64,000 bases of DNA from Aquibacillus halophilus (GCF_009649745.1 NZ_WJNG01000013.1:1-64000), one strand, 5' to 3'. Counted from the stretch's first letter, positions 51,149 through 61,319 are shown. Program-made: numbers and translations. The notes: generated by a model from the sequence alone, not told the origin.

Positions 51149-51458
51149 TCCGTTGGTATAGCTCGTTGTTAGATTACTATATAAAACCAGTAACGTTGAA
51201 GATCCTACAGAACTTGAATTAATTTCCTTAATCAGAATCTCACGAAGAAACTTGTATTTTATTTTCGAGGAATGTAATGCATTCTTCCTACGCTTCAATC
51301 ACCATCATATTGGAACATAGTAAATGAATACTGGATATAGCAAAAGTATCGTAGTGTAGTTCCACAGCTAAGAGTCGCTTTCTGTTAAGGGGTTAAGTCC
51401 TTGAGACATAGATTTTTAAATTTTTCCCTTCGATAATCAGAACACTATTAACTGCGTA
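51149..51458. other. Spacer of repeat pair E4
   Basis: 310 bases, a mosaic of the flanks seen in the other pairs: TCTCACGAAGAAA as in E3, TACGCTTCAATC..CATCATAT as in E1, and CCTTGAGACATAG..TTCGATAATCAGAACACT as in E2 reversed. Confidence 0.65.
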
Positions 51459-51567
51459 GGCAAAAAACGTAGACTCCTGTGGGAACAGCACGAGTCCGAA
51501 GACCCCGCAGTAGTGGTTTTCTACGAGGAGGCTAAGGCCGTGCCCACGGAAAGCGAAGTTTTTTGCC
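51459..51567 (-). repeat. Hairpin repeat R6 (right partner of pair E4)
   Basis: 109 bases with arms GGCAAAAAAC/GTTTTTTGCC, inner stem GTGGG/CCCAC and apical hairpin GTAG-TGGTTTT-CTAC. Core segments CGAAGACCCC and GAGGAGGCT are shared with R2. No other terminator was found after prmC, so this hairpin may end its transcript. Confidence 0.88.
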
Positions 51568-51596
51568 GAAGCGTAAGTAGCCTGAAAATTAGTCGG

Positions 51597-51654
51597 TTAT
51601 CCACATATTTTTGTTAACATAGCGTTTATCTGTTGTTAAGTAAACATATCCACA
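51597..51654. promoter_or_regulatory. Two DnaA boxes beside prmC
   Basis: A perfect TTATCCACA at 51597-51605 and ATATCCACA (one mismatch) at 51646-51654 lie just beyond the prmC stop, 2 kb from the main cluster. Confidence 0.6.
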
Positions 51655-51661
51655 AGCTGAT

Positions 51662-52546
51662 TTACTTATTTGTTATTTCGGCAAACACCATGCGGTCTCT
51701 TCCGTTGATATCTTTTCGTATTTCGGTTTTGCTTTGCGGAAAGTGGTGTTCAATTATGTTAGCTACTTGTGTTCCCTGTTGATAACCTATCTCGAATGCA
51801 ATAAGTGCCTGTTTTTTCATAACATATTTCGCTTGTTCAATAATTTTCATATAGGCAGCTAATCCATCCTGCTCAGCAAAAAGCGCTAGTTCTGGATCAT
51901 AGTTTTTGACTGTATCACTTAACGAGTCCCTGTCGTGAAAGGGGATATATGGTGGGTTTGATACAATTACGTCAAAACTAGCACCTGATTCAATAAAAGG
52001 TTGTAGAAAGTCACCCTGTTCAAAATTTACTTTTGCATTTAGTCTTTCAGCATTCTTTTTAGCAACAGTTAATGCTTTTGTGGATAAGTCACTTGCCCAT
52101 ATTTGCACATTTGGTTGTTCTAGTTTAAGAGTAATAGCAATAATACCGCTACCTGTACCGATATCGACAAGTTGAGTGGGTTCTGAAAAATTGTTTTTCT
52201 TAATGAAGTCAAGCACACCTACCAACAATTCTTCTGTCTCAGGTCTTGGAATAAGTACATCTTGATTTACAAGAAACTCCCTCCCATAAAAAGTTTCACT
52301 GCCAATTAAGTGCTGAACAGGTACACCTGTTTCTGCATGGGTGTGAATGTCTTTTTGAAATGCTTGCAATCTATCCACTGGGACCTGATCCCTTAAAGAA
52401 GCAAGCAGCTGAGACTTATTAATACCTAGGTGATGCATCAAAATCATTTCAGCTATGCGTGTTTCTCGATTTTGTTTTTCTAAAAAAAGAGAAGCCCAGC
52501 GGAGGGCTTCATGAACATACATCTGTTTTTCTGTCATATTATTCAC
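51662..52546 (-). CDS. prmC: Release factor glutamine methyltransferase
   Basis: A 294-residue S-adenosylmethionine-dependent enzyme that methylates the GGQ glutamine of RF1 and RF2. The SAM motif is [15 protein letters not shown] (about residues 120-134), and the catalytic NPPY is in [15 protein letters not shown] (about 187-190). An N-terminal helical domain binds the release factor. It overlaps prfA, its substrate gene, by eight bases, so the two are coupled. Confidence 0.96.
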   Translation of the reverse strand: MNNMTEKQMYVHEALRWASLFLEKQNRETRIAEMILMHHLGINKSQLLASLRDQVPVDRLQAFQKDIHTHAETGVPVQHLIGSETFYGREFLVNQDVLIPRPETEELLVGVLDFIKKNNFSEPTQLVDIGTGSGIIAITLKLEQPNVQIWASDLSTKALTVAKKNAERLNAKVNFEQGDFLQPFIESGASFDVIVSNPPYIPFHDRDSLSDTVKNYDPELALFAEQDGLAAYMKIIEQAKYVMKKQALIAFEIGYQQGTQVANIIEHHFPQSKTEIRKDINGRDRMVFAEITNK

Positions 52547-53618
52547 CTAATTGTTCCATCTTATTAGCCTGCTCTTCAACAATAAGAGCATCAATAATCT
52601 CGCCCATTTTACCTTCTAAAATTTGATCTAGTTTTTGAATGGTAAGACCAATTCGATGATCGGTTACACGGTTTTGCGGGAAATTATAGGTGCGGATACG
52701 TTCTGAACGATCGCCAGTACCAACTGCAGACTTTCTGGTTTGATCATATTCTGCCTGTGCTTCCTGCTGGAACTTATCATAAATACGAGCACGCAAAATT
52801 TTCATCGCTTTTTCTTTATTTTTAATTTGAGACTTTTCATCCTGCATAGAAACGACAATTCCAGTAGGCATGTGAGTCAATCTGACTGCTGACATTGTTG
52901 TATTAACACTTTGACCACCTGGTCCACTAGAAGTGAACGTATCCACTCTGATATCGTTTTCGTGAACGTCAATTTCTACTTCCTCGGCTTCAGGCATTAC
53001 AACAACAGTTGCCGTTGACGTATGGATTCTACCGCCTGATTCCGTTTCCGGAACACGTTGAACACGGTGCGCACCATTCTCATACTTAAAGCTAGAATAG
53101 GCACCTTTACCATTAATCATAAAAATAATTTCTTTGTAACCACCAACACCAGTAGAGTTAGTATCCATTACATCAAGTTTCCAGCCCTGTGTCTCCGCAT
53201 ATTTAGAATACATACGGTATAAGTCACCCGCAAACAATGCCGCCTCGTCACCGCCGGCAGCACCTCTAATTTCCATAATAACGTTTTTATCATCATTTGG
53301 ATCTTTAGGTAAGAGTAATATTCTTAATTTCTCTTCTAATTCTTCTTTATGCTCATTTAATTCGCTAATTTCTGATTTAACCATGTCATACATTTCTTTG
53401 TCCAAATCATCTTCAAGCATTACTTTTGCATCGTTTAACTGAGAAGAAACATCTCTATATTCCCGATACGCATCCACTATATCTACTAAATCAGATTGTT
53501 CCTTAGAGTATTCTCTCAATTTATTGTTATCACTTATCACTTCTGGGTCGCTTAATAATTCATTTAATTTATCATAACGAGCTTCTAATGATTCTAATCT
53601 GTCTAACACGACTTCCAC
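52539..53618 (-). CDS. prfA: Peptide chain release factor 1
   Basis: A 359-residue factor reading UAA and UAG. The catalytic GGQ is in [29 protein letters not shown] (Gln around 232), and the N-terminal coiled-coil domain is [41 protein letters not shown]. It terminates translation on the ribosome. Immediately upstream of and overlapping prmC. Confidence 0.97.
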   Translation of the reverse strand: MEVVLDRLESLEARYDKLNELLSDPEVISDNNKLREYSKEQSDLVDIVDAYREYRDVSSQLNDAKVMLEDDLDKEMYDMVKSEISELNEHKEELEEKLRILLLPKDPNDDKNVIMEIRGAAGGDEAALFAGDLYRMYSKYAETQGWKLDVMDTNSTGVGGYKEIIFMINGKGAYSSFKYENGAHRVQRVPETESGGRIHTSTATVVVMPEAEEVEIDVHENDIRVDTFTSSGPGGQSVNTTMSAVRLTHMPTGIVVSMQDEKSQIKNKEKAMKILRARIYDKFQQEAQAEYDQTRKSAVGTGDRSERIRTYNFPQNRVTDHRIGLTIQKLDQILEGKMGEIIDALIVEEQANKMEQLGE

Positions 53619-53699
53619 CTCTTTCTCCTTAACAGTCTAATTATAGTACAGGAGAAAACCCCCGTCAAAAGGCATTTACGAAATGCTCCATAGATTAAG

Positions 53700-54107
53700 T
53701 TATTCTATGGTGACATGAATGTTATAATATTGAACCACAGCTTGGATAGCTGATGTTATATTTGTTCGCCAATCTTCCATTTCCATATCAGTCATCGGCT
53801 GATTTAATTCAACTGTTACATAAGCATCTCTTTGATTAATCGTTACTCTACGGACATTAACATCAGGCATTCTTTCCGCAGCATCTTTAATCATTTGCTT
53901 ATCCTTGATTATATCTAAATTTTCTCCAGTTCGATTAAATGTTCTAGGACCGGGCTGATTAATTTGTGTAAATCCTTCATCGGTTGTTTCAAAACCTTCA
54001 GGACCAAAAGGTGCTTCTGGATCACGAATCACTTCAGAATGATCCTGTTGACACGATGTAGTAAAAAGTAATAGAAAAGTAAGAAACATAATAGTAGGAT
54101 ATCTCAT
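53700..54107 (-). CDS. YhcN/YlaJ-like sporulation lipoprotein
   Basis: A 135-residue lipoprotein: signal peptide with lipobox LFTTSCQQD (Cys19), a Pro/Gly-rich linker, then a small alpha/beta domain with DVNVRRVTINQRDAYVTVEL. That pattern of a conserved VRRV..N...YV.V stretch resembles the YhcN/YlaJ lipoproteins of spores. RBS GGAGGATTT before ATG. The assignment is tentative. Confidence 0.6.
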   Translation of the reverse strand: MRYPTIMFLTFLLLFTTSCQQDHSEVIRDPEAPFGPEGFETTDEGFTQINQPGPRTFNRTGENLDIIKDKQMIKDAAERMPDVNVRRVTINQRDAYVTVELNQPMTDMEMEDWRTNITSAIQAVVQYYNIHVTIE

Positions 54108-54235
54108 CCGGTAAATCCTCCTCGCATAGTCACACTTACAATTAGTATTACCAGCAAGTCGAATATTAAAGAGGTTTAAGCGAACTTTTTTTATTTTTCA
54201 TCAACACGAGCTTGATTAACTCAAAAACCTGTTTT

Positions 54236-54348
54236 GGGCGAATAGTTATGATTTTGAGGTGAATTAATAGAGTATTGGGGTGAATACCACAAGTTATCGG
54301 GCGAATGCGGGCAACAATGGGGCGAATCAACGAAAACTCGGGGTGAAT
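54236..54348. repeat. Six-copy array with exact 21-base period
   Basis: The core GGYGAAT, mostly preceded by G (GGGYGAAT), ends at 54243, 54264, 54285, 54306, 54327 and 54348, exactly 21 bases apart. The 12-13 bases between cores are unrelated. It lies between the sporulation lipoprotein start and the tdk terminator. On the minus strand the cores read ATTCRCC. Confidence 0.9.
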
Positions 54349-54369
54349 CAGCCGAATCACAAAAGTAAA

Positions 54370-54405
54370 AAACGAGCTTGATGTTAATTAACACCGAGCT
54401 CGTTT
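54370..54405 (-). terminator. Terminator of tdk
   Basis: Stem AAACGAGCT ... AGCTCGTTT, extended by TTAATTAA near the tip, followed on the minus strand by TTTTTTAC, 6 bases after the tdk stop. Confidence 0.85.
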
Positions 54406-54411
54406 AGGGTA

Positions 54412-55038
54412 CTATTTATAATTTGCTATATTTGAAGCAGTTAGATTAAATGTTAGCTTAGGTTTATTTGGAACCTGATGGTGGTGACGACATCTAGGTT
54501 CATAAGCTTCTGAGGCACCAACCAAAATAATTGGGTCATCATATGAAGCCGGCTCTCCGTCAATTAAACGTTGTGTTCTACTAGCTGGCGAACCACAAAC
54601 GGGACAAATGGCACTTAATTTCGTTACATTTTCACTCAATGCCATCAAATTAGGCATAGGGCCAAATGGTACTCCACGAAAGTCAGTGTCTAATCCGGCA
54701 ACAATTACACGATAACCATTGTTTGCTAATTCATCAACTATATCAACTATTTTTTCATCGAAAAATTGAACTTCGTCAATACCTACTACATCAACATCAT
54801 CATCCATAAAATTTAGAATGTCCTCTGAAGAATCAACTGGTCTAGCCAGGATTGATGTACCATTGTGTGAAACAACAGACTCCTCTGAATACCTACTGTC
54901 AATTGCAGGTTTAAAAACTCTCACTGATAAATTACCATATGTAGCACGACGGACACGCCTGATAAGCTCCTCGGATTTACCTGAAAACATGCTGCCACAA
55001 ATAAGTTCTACCCATCCACTTTGTTTCATTACATACAC
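54412..55038 (-). CDS. tdk: Thymidine kinase
   Basis: A 208-residue type II thymidine kinase. P-loop [17 protein letters not shown] at residues 11-27, [18 protein letters not shown] (catalytic Glu), [16 protein letters not shown] and a structural zinc site ([15 protein letters not shown] plus EPRCRHHHQ). A GTG at 55038 starts [12 protein letters not shown] as in B. subtilis, with GGGAGAGG 7 bases ahead, so the longer frame at 55083 is not used. Salvages thymidine into dTMP. Confidence 0.95.
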   Translation of the reverse strand: MYVMKQSGWVELICGSMFSGKSEELIRRVRRATYGNLSVRVFKPAIDSRYSEESVVSHNGTSILARPVDSSEDILNFMDDDVDVVGIDEVQFFDEKIVDIVDELANNGYRVIVAGLDTDFRGVPFGPMPNLMALSENVTKLSAICPVCGSPASRTQRLIDGEPASYDDPIILVGASEAYEPRCRHHHQVPNKPKLTFNLTASNIANYK

Positions 55039-55335
55039 GAGCGGGCCTCTCCCTTCGTAAGTTAGACAAAACTGCAAAGTCATATCATCATGTTATAAAT
55101 GCTTGTCTCTTATTCAAGAGAAAATAAAAGACGGATAACAACCTGATTCGCTTGTCCATTAATTGCTTTATTTTAACTATTATACACCTAATAGCTTCGT
55201 CATTATCTGATAAAATTCTACCATTTTTCTCTATAAATATCAGGCTTATTTTGAAAATTCCCTGAAACTAATTTACTAAAGGTTAAAGGGAAGCCAATGT
55301 TAAGCTATATTTTATTTTTATTTAAGAAAGTAAAA
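55039..55335. other. Intergenic region between rpmE2 and tdk
   Basis: Roughly 300 AT-rich bases downstream of the L31 terminator, with no gene or clear element beyond the tdk 5' site. Confidence 0.4.
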
Positions 55336-55367
55336 AAACAGGCAAAAGTTAGACAATTTGCCTGTTT
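55336..55367 (-). terminator. Terminator of rpmE2
   Basis: Stem AAACAGGCAAA/TTTGCCTGTTT with a 9-10 base loop and a minus-strand run of T. It lies about 100 bases after the rpmE2 stop. Confidence 0.85.
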
Positions 55368-55463
55368 CTCCTCAGACTGACCGAGGCCAATCTGATTTTA
55401 TTCCATCTAGTCGCACTCCCGAACCAAGTCGGATCCACGCAAAATGTGGAACTAGCTTTAAAC

Positions 55464-55709
55464 TTAGCCAAGGTTGTATTTTTTCTTGAAACGATCCACA
55501 CGGCCGCCAGCTTTGTCAGCTTTTTGCTTACCTGTGTAGAAAGGGTGAGATTCTGAACTAATCTCTACACGGATTAATGGGTATGTGTTACCATCTTCCC
55601 ACTCAATAGTCTCATCAGAAGACTTAGTTGATCCAGTAAGAAACTTGTAATCAGAACTTGTATCAAGGAATACTACTTTTCTGTAACTCGGATGAATTTC
55701 TTTTTTCAT
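55464..55709 (-). CDS. rpmE2: Ribosomal protein L31 type B (cysteine-free)
   Basis: An 81-residue L31. [31 protein letters not shown] and [26 protein letters not shown] are the type B pattern. There is no CxxC zinc site. In B. subtilis the gene between rho and tdk is the zinc-binding rpmE, and the zinc-independent form (YtiA) is elsewhere under Zur control. Here the zinc-independent form holds the rho-linked site. RBS AAGGAG precedes ATG. Confidence 0.95.
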   Translation of the reverse strand: MKKEIHPSYRKVVFLDTSSDYKFLTGSTKSSDETIEWEDGNTYPLIRVEISSESHPFYTGKQKADKAGGRVDRFKKKYNLG

Positions 55710-55918
55710 GTCTTTCCACTCCTTTTGCCCTGAATCCCTTGGAAACAGAGTTATTGTAGAGCTACAAAGCTAAAGCTTAGTAGCATTACCATTTGAAGGG
55801 TACACCTTCGAACAGTATAAAACTCACACAGAAAGATTATAACAGTGTAAATATTGCATTGCAACAACTTGTTTATTATTTTGGCGCTATTCCACTTAGA
55901 TAAGCCGCCCACATTTCG

Positions 55919-57211
55919 CTACGTTCTACGATTCATACCTTTTCGCTTCATTTCGTCATCCATATTTTGGTAGAACTCTTCATTATTTTCCGAAGCCCTT
56001 AGACGTTTTAAGAAACGTTCAAGAAAGTCTGGTGAATCCTGCATTGTTTTCCTGATCATCCACATCTTATCAAGCTTGTCTTTAGAAAGAAGTAGTTCTT
56101 CTTTCCTTGTACTTGATTTTACAATATCAATGGCAGGGAAAATCCGACGGTTGGCAAGATTTCTATCTAAGTGCAACTCCATGTTTCCTGTCCCTTTAAA
56201 TTCTTCATAAATAACTTCATCCATACGTGAACCTGTATCTACTAGAGCGGTAGCCAGGATTGTGAAGCTTCCACCTTCTTCGATATTTCTTGCAGCACCG
56301 AAGAAACGTTTAGGACGGTGGAACGCTGCGGGATCAATACCACCAGATAGCGTTCTTCCACTTGGTGGAATAACCAGGTTGTACGCTCTTGCCAGTCTTG
56401 TGATACTATCCATCAAAATAATAACGTCTTTCTTGTGTTCAACTAAACGCATCGCACGTTCTAGTACTAATTCAGAAACCTTAATATGGTTTTCTGGTAC
56501 TTCATCAAAGGTTGAGCTAACAACGTCTACATCTGGGTGAACAGACCGCTCGATGTCTGTAACCTCTTCCGGTCGCTCGTCCACTAATAAAATGATTAAT
56601 TTTGCATCTGGATGGTTTTCTGAAATGCTGTTAGCAATTTGCTTTAATAGCATTGTTTTACCGGCTTTCGGTGGAGCTACGATTAATCCACGTTGGCCGT
56701 ATCCTACTGGTGTAACCATATCAATAATTCGTGTGGAGATTTTTTTCGATTCTAATTCCAGTCGCATTAATCGATCCGGATAAAGAGGAGTTAAAGCTGG
56801 AAAATGAACTCTTTCTTTAGCTATTTCGGGGTTCTCACCATTAACAGCATCTACATGCAGTAAGCCGTAATACCTCTCATTTTCCTTCGGTGGTCGTACC
56901 TTTCCAGATACTGAGTCACCATTCCGCAGATCAAATCGACGTATCTGTGAAGCGGAAATATAAATATCCTCTGCACTTGGCGAGTAATTAATCGGTCTTA
57001 AGAAACCAAAACCTTCTGATGGAATAATTTCCAAAATACCATCCATGAATAAGAAACCACTTTTTTCAGCCTGAGCCTTCAAAATGGCAAAAATTAATTC
57101 TCTTTTTGTTAATTTAGAATAATAAGAAACTTTAAATTCTTTAGCTTTTGCATAGAGATCCTTTAATGTCATCGCCTCTAATTGAGCTATCGTTACTGTT
57201 GCTTCAGCCAC
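55919..57211 (-). CDS. rho: Transcription termination factor Rho
   Basis: A 430-residue RNA-dependent ATPase. The N-terminal helical domain (TIAQLEAMTLKDLYAKAKEFKVSYYSKLTKRELIFAIL) is followed by an RNA-binding cold-shock-like domain with GFLRP. The ATPase has P-loop GLIVAPPKAGKTMLLKQI and LIILLVDERPEEVTDIERSV. A GTG start fits the MAEATVTI N-terminus. It precedes rpmE on the same strand, as in B. subtilis. Confidence 0.97.
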   Translation of the reverse strand: MAEATVTIAQLEAMTLKDLYAKAKEFKVSYYSKLTKRELIFAILKAQAEKSGFLFMDGILEIIPSEGFGFLRPINYSPSAEDIYISASQIRRFDLRNGDSVSGKVRPPKENERYYGLLHVDAVNGENPEIAKERVHFPALTPLYPDRLMRLELESKKISTRIIDMVTPVGYGQRGLIVAPPKAGKTMLLKQIANSISENHPDAKLIILLVDERPEEVTDIERSVHPDVDVVSSTFDEVPENHIKVSELVLERAMRLVEHKKDVIILMDSITRLARAYNLVIPPSGRTLSGGIDPAAFHRPKRFFGAARNIEEGGSFTILATALVDTGSRMDEVIYEEFKGTGNMELHLDRNLANRRIFPAIDIVKSSTRKEELLLSKDKLDKMWMIRKTMQDSPDFLERFLKRLRASENNEEFYQNMDDEMKRKGMNRRT

Positions 57212-57763
57212 AAAATCACCACACCTATTAATTTTTATATTTTAGTACCTTTTTCAAATGACAAGACAAATTAATCTTTTTAGTTAAAACAAAAAAGTAG
57301 AGTATTCTATTATATTATGTAAGGACACATTTTTATCTGATACCTCTATATCATTGATAAATAGCTTATACTTACCTTCTTCTGTCTACCACATTACTAA
57401 TTGGGTTGGATAAGTTGAATTGAAAAATGAAGTCTTTTCGGAAAATGGTTTCGCTGCTAATACTTTCATGAAGAATTTCAGTGGAGTATTTTACTTTTAA
57501 AACTGCGCTTTTCCAAGAAGAAAAAGTGAAAAGCCATTAAGCTAGAATAGAAGTTTGTAACTTTACATAGATAGGATAGCCAAAATCTACTTTTATTAAA
57601 CCTTTTTATATAGTACCTTTTAAAGTCATAATATTCAACTCTATTTTACACTTATATTCACGTTTGTGACTTGATTTTTTAAATTTAAATAGTGTTTTTA
57701 GTTAAAAAGACAGTTTTTTCTTATAAAAAATGAGGAAAAAGTGAGATTTAGGAAAGTAGTAAA
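57212..57763. other. Long intergenic region between murAB and rho
   Basis: About 550 AT-rich bases between the murAB terminator and the rho start. In B. subtilis glpX lies in this interval; no trace of it is seen here. A rough stem (GCTTTTCC..GAAAAGC) at about 57509-57537 is weak. A rho leader is expected but I see no defined structure. Confidence 0.5.
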
Positions 57764-57786
57764 GGAAGCTAGAATATCTAGCTTCC
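57764..57786. terminator. Perfect hairpin after murAB
   Basis: A 10-base stem GGAAGCTAGA/TCTAGCTTCC with a 3-base loop, 52 bases after the murAB stop. The better T-run (TATTTTTTAG) is on the plus-strand side; it may act in both directions. Confidence 0.65.
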
Positions 57787-57838
57787 TATTTTTTAGTTCC
57801 TTTGTTTCCTGCATGTCCATTTTATGCAAACCTGATTT

Positions 57839-59125
57839 TTATGAATTTTGGAACTGTTCTATTTCTTCTTCTGACATTTCTTCACGCCAAATCTTTGCAC
57901 CCAAATTGGATAGCTTCTCAGTGATTTGTTCATAACCACGATCAATGTGTTCTAGACCAGTTATTTCCGTCACACCATCTGCCATTAATCCTGCTACAAT
58001 TAGGGCTGCACCTGCTCGAAGATCACTTGCTTTGACTTTTGCCCCTTCTAACTGAACAGGACCCGAGACGATAGCTGAACCACCCTCAACCTTAATCTGG
58101 GCATTCATTCTTCTCAATTCATCAATATGTTTAAATCTTGCCTGATAAATCGTATCTGTAACAATACCCGTTCCATGTGCACGTGTTAATAAGGATGTAA
58201 ATGGTTGCTGTAAATCGGTTGGAAATCCTGGGTGTACAAGCGTTTTTATGTCTACGCTCTTCAGTCGTTTGGCTGGTTGGATTAGCAGTTGTTCATCGCC
58301 TTCCTCAATTGAAACCCCCATTTCTCGAAGTTTCGCCAATAAAGGCTCAAGGTGTTGAGGGATAACATTGTCAATTAGGACCTTTTCACCTTGCGCAGCA
58401 GCTAAGATTGTATAAGTACCCGCTTCAATTCGATCAGGAATAATCGTATGCATGCAGCCTGTCAGTGTGTCAACACCTTCAATCCGAATTACATCAGTTC
58501 CAGCACCTTTAATTTTAGCACCCATACTTGTTAGTAATGTGGCTACATCGATAATCTCTGGTTCTCTTGCTGCGTTTTCTATAATTGTTTTGCCTTTTGC
58601 TTTTACAGCTGCCAGCATAATATTTATTGTTGCGCCGACACTAACGACATCTAAGTATATTCGTGCACCTCTTAATTCGTCAGCACGTAAATAGATGGCT
58701 CCCTGTTCATTTGTTACTTTGGCACCCAGTGCTTCAAAACCCTTAATGTGTTGATCAATTGGTCTTGGCCCTAGATGACATCCTCCAGGCAATCCGATAA
58801 CTGCTTGTTTAAATCTACCTAACATTGCACCCATAAAATAATAGGAAGCACGAAGTTTCTTTACTTTGCCATTTGGTAATGGCATTGAAGTCATTTGACT
58901 TGGATCAATATGGAGTGTTTGGCCTTTCCATGAAACAGTACCTCCAATTTCTTCAAGCAAATCACTTAATGTGTCAACATCTGATATTTGTGGCAATCCC
59001 TCAATCATAACCTTAGAGTCAGCTAGTATAGCGGCTGGTAAAAGTGCTACTGCACTATTTTTAGCTCCACTAACTCTTACTTTACCATTTAAAGGATAGC
59101 CTCCTTCAACGAGTATTTTTTGCAT
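57839..59125 (-). CDS. murAB: Second UDP-GlcNAc 1-carboxyvinyltransferase (MurAB)
   Basis: A 428-residue paralogue of the murAA product at 28402. Catalytic cysteine in [45 protein letters not shown] is typical of the MurAB/MurZ type. In B. subtilis murAB lies near fba and spo0F, as here. Two MurA enzymes are normal in low-GC Gram-positive bacteria, with MurAB the minor one. ATG has an AGGAG-type site. Confidence 0.95.
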   Translation of the reverse strand: MQKILVEGGYPLNGKVRVSGAKNSAVALLPAAILADSKVMIEGLPQISDVDTLSDLLEEIGGTVSWKGQTLHIDPSQMTSMPLPNGKVKKLRASYYFMGAMLGRFKQAVIGLPGGCHLGPRPIDQHIKGFEALGAKVTNEQGAIYLRADELRGARIYLDVVSVGATINIMLAAVKAKGKTIIENAAREPEIIDVATLLTSMGAKIKGAGTDVIRIEGVDTLTGCMHTIIPDRIEAGTYTILAAAQGEKVLIDNVIPQHLEPLLAKLREMGVSIEEGDEQLLIQPAKRLKSVDIKTLVHPGFPTDLQQPFTSLLTRAHGTGIVTDTIYQARFKHIDELRRMNAQIKVEGGSAIVSGPVQLEGAKVKASDLRAGAALIVAGLMADGVTEITGLEHIDRGYEQITEKLSNLGAKIWREEMSEEEIEQFQNS

Positions 59126-59455
59126 AGGAAACTCCTCACTTTTAGAGGTTGTAGTAAAATACGGAATGGATAGAATTATCAGTGATAATCTAATCTAATC
59201 CGACTTTTAAACTTACCAAAAAAAATAAATTTTAAATTAACAACCTTAGTTTGCACAAATTTACCAATTCAATACAACTTTTTTATAACTTGCTAATACA
59301 TATACTTCGATTAAATCACACGGTTTATGTCCACCATAAACCAAATTTAGGGAATTAGCTATTAGAGATTGCGCTAAATGAGCTGATAATACTATTTTAT
59401 TATATCATTCTTTAAGGGGTTACTTCATTTCCCTTAAATTTATCCCATTTTAACA
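59126..59455. other. Intergenic region between fba and murAB
   Basis: AT-rich; in B. subtilis the transaldolase gene ywjH is found here, but no remnant is visible. No structure noted. Confidence 0.45.
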
Positions 59456-59461
59456 TAAAAA

Positions 59462-59483
59462 AGACTACCATCCAAGGTAGTCT
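59462..59483 (-). terminator. Terminator of fbaA
   Basis: Perfect 8-base stem AGACTACC/GGTAGTCT, followed on the minus strand by TTTTTTATG, 17 bases after the stop. Confidence 0.9.
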
Positions 59484-59499
59484 GTTTTATCTACATTTA

Positions 59500-60360
59500 T
59501 TATTGTGCTTGATTTGATGAACCAAACTCGCGCATTTTTCCAATTACTGTTGCTTTAATCGCGTCACGACTTGGTCCCAAGTATTTACGTGGGTCAATTT
59601 GGTCTGGTTGTGCAGCCAATACTTCACGCACTACTTTTGCTTGTTGAATTTGGTTTTCAGTGTTTACATTAATTTTTGATGTGCCATAAGAAATCGCACG
59701 TTTAATGTCTTTTGTTGGAATACCAGTACCACCGTGTAATACAAGTGGAACGCTAGCAGCAGAACCAATTTCTTCCATTTCCTTAAAGCCAAGGTTCGGT
59801 TCACCTTTATACGGTCCGTGAACAGATCCAAGTGCTGGAGCAAGACAGTCAATACCAGTACGTTCTACAAGCTCTTGACATTCCTTTGGATCAGCATAGA
59901 TTACACCATCAGCGATAACGTCATCTTCTTGTCCGCCAACAACACCTAATTCAGCTTCAACCGAGACACCATGAATATGAGCTAGTTCCACAACTTTAGA
60001 AGTGGTTGCAACATTATCTTCGAATGGGCCGTGGGAAGCATCAATCATAACTGATGTGAAACCAGCGTGAATTGCTTTCGCACATGCTTCAAAGCTTGAA
60101 CCATGATCTAAGTGGATTGCAACTGGAACTGTTGTACCATAAGACTCCATAAGAGATTTAACCATAGCAACGACTACGTTGTATCCACCCATATATTTTC
60201 CAGCGCCTTCTGAAACCCCAAGAATAACTGGTGATTTTTCTTCTTCAGCAGCCTGTAATATAGCTTGAACATATTCTAAGTTGTTAAGGTTAAATTGGCC
60301 TACAGCATAACTGTTTGCTTTTGCAGTTTCTAGCATTTCTTTCATTGATACTAGTGGCAT
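59500..60360 (-). CDS. fbaA: Fructose-bisphosphate aldolase, class II
   Basis: A 286-residue zinc-dependent aldolase interconverting fructose 1,6-bisphosphate with DHAP and glyceraldehyde 3-phosphate. The zinc and catalytic segments are [32 protein letters not shown] and [11 protein letters not shown], all intact. GGAGG site 6-8 bases before ATG. Between spo0F and murAB, as in B. subtilis except that tal is missing. Confidence 0.96.
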   Translation of the reverse strand: MPLVSMKEMLETAKANSYAVGQFNLNNLEYVQAILQAAEEEKSPVILGVSEGAGKYMGGYNVVVAMVKSLMESYGTTVPVAIHLDHGSSFEACAKAIHAGFTSVMIDASHGPFEDNVATTSKVVELAHIHGVSVEAELGVVGGQEDDVIADGVIYADPKECQELVERTGIDCLAPALGSVHGPYKGEPNLGFKEMEEIGSAASVPLVLHGGTGIPTKDIKRAISYGTSKINVNTENQIQQAKVVREVLAAQPDQIDPRKYLGPSRDAIKATVIGKMREFGSSNQAQ

Positions 60361-60666
60361 TATATTTCCTCCTTAAATTATATGTAACAAAAATAGATTA
60401 TTATAGCCAGTCAATGCTTCTTGTTTTGATTGGGTATAGTATTAGAATACCAAGTCTAAACCAAAGGTGCAACACAACAAGAAACAGTAAGCGTTTTCTT
60501 CTGAAAAAAACTAATATTCTCTTTTATAGTTATATGTTTTATTAAAAGTTTCATACAAATCAAATTCTAAACAAGCTATGTATTTATCAAGGTTTTGCAA
60601 CCATCTTACTTAATCTAGTATTTTAAATATATTTTTTTGAAGAAATTATGTATAAATTATGAAATA
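60361..60666. other. Intergenic region between spo0F and fbaA
   Basis: 306 AT-rich bases. The fba ribosome-binding site GGAGGAAAT is at the left. A weak GGTAT/ATACC stem lies at about 60433-60451. No gene. Confidence 0.4.
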
Positions 60667-61026
60667 TTAATTCAAAAGACGATTAATATGCTTTCGAGCG
60701 TCTTCTACATCAAAAGGTTTTGCAAAGACCTCTTTGACCATTGGCAGGTCTTTCACTTTTGCAGCAGCTTCTTCCGCCAATCCGCTCATGATGATGGCTG
60801 GTATTTTTTCACCTAGCTGATCTAAATGATTTAAAACTGCAAATCCATCCATAATGGGCAATTTAAAATCTATAATAAGTAAATCAGGTTTAGATTTCTC
60901 TATCTTATCCAAAGCTTCTTTACCATTTTCCGCAGTAACAACCTGATAGCCTTCACCTTTAACTATCTCTTCTAGCAGTAACCGAATTCCTAACTGGTCG
61001 TCGACAATCATTACTGTTTTCCCCAT
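60667..61026 (-). CDS. spo0F: Sporulation phosphorelay response regulator Spo0F
   Basis: A 119-residue single-domain receiver. Acidic pocket in MIVDDQLGIRLLLEE (Asp10, Asp11), phosphorylated Asp54 in LLIIDFKLPIMDGF, Thr/Ser switch MSGLAEE and Lys104 in FAKPFD. It takes phosphate from sporulation kinases and passes it to Spo0B. Lacks any output domain, as expected. RBS AGGAGG before ATG. Confidence 0.95.
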   Translation of the reverse strand: MGKTVMIVDDQLGIRLLLEEIVKGEGYQVVTAENGKEALDKIEKSKPDLLIIDFKLPIMDGFAVLNHLDQLGEKIPAIIMSGLAEEAAAKVKDLPMVKEVFAKPFDVEDARKHINRLLN

Positions 61027-61288
61027 TTAGCTTGTCCTCCTAACTCAATTCGAACTTATCTATGTCTATGTATGTATATCAGAAACCACCTGTTGACAAC
61101 CCTCCAATATAAGTTGCGATAAAATTTACTTGAAAACCTATAAACACCATAATTTAATAAAGTTATAGTTTAAATTCTAGAAAAATTGATAAATTCCTTT
61201 CTTTTTTATTAAAAACTAAACCCAGCTATATTACAACTGTATTACTACTTGTCTTTACATAAAAATTACAAGCTTAAATTATACAAAG
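61027..61288. other. Upstream region of spo0F
   Basis: About 260 AT-rich bases between the pyrG terminator and spo0F. SigH and Spo0A sites are expected from B. subtilis, but I could not place convincing ones. Confidence 0.35.
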
Positions 61289-61319
61289 AAACTCATGACA
61301 CGGATTGTGACATGAGTTT
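61289..61319 (-). terminator. Terminator of pyrG
   Basis: Stem AAACTCATG..CAC/GTG..CATGAGTTT with an inner mismatch, 15 bases after the pyrG stop; the minus-strand tail is TTTCTTTG. Confidence 0.75.

Noticed and set aside
54236-54348. Possible CRISPR array
   Set aside because: The repeated unit is only 7-8 bp with 13-14 bp spacers, far from CRISPR repeat and spacer sizes, and no cas gene is present.
54166-54360. 64-residue minus-strand frame with IHP/IRP repeats
   Set aside because: It follows from the 21-bp period of the core array, which keeps one frame open. It lacks a good ribosome-binding site, and the variable parts are not protein-like.
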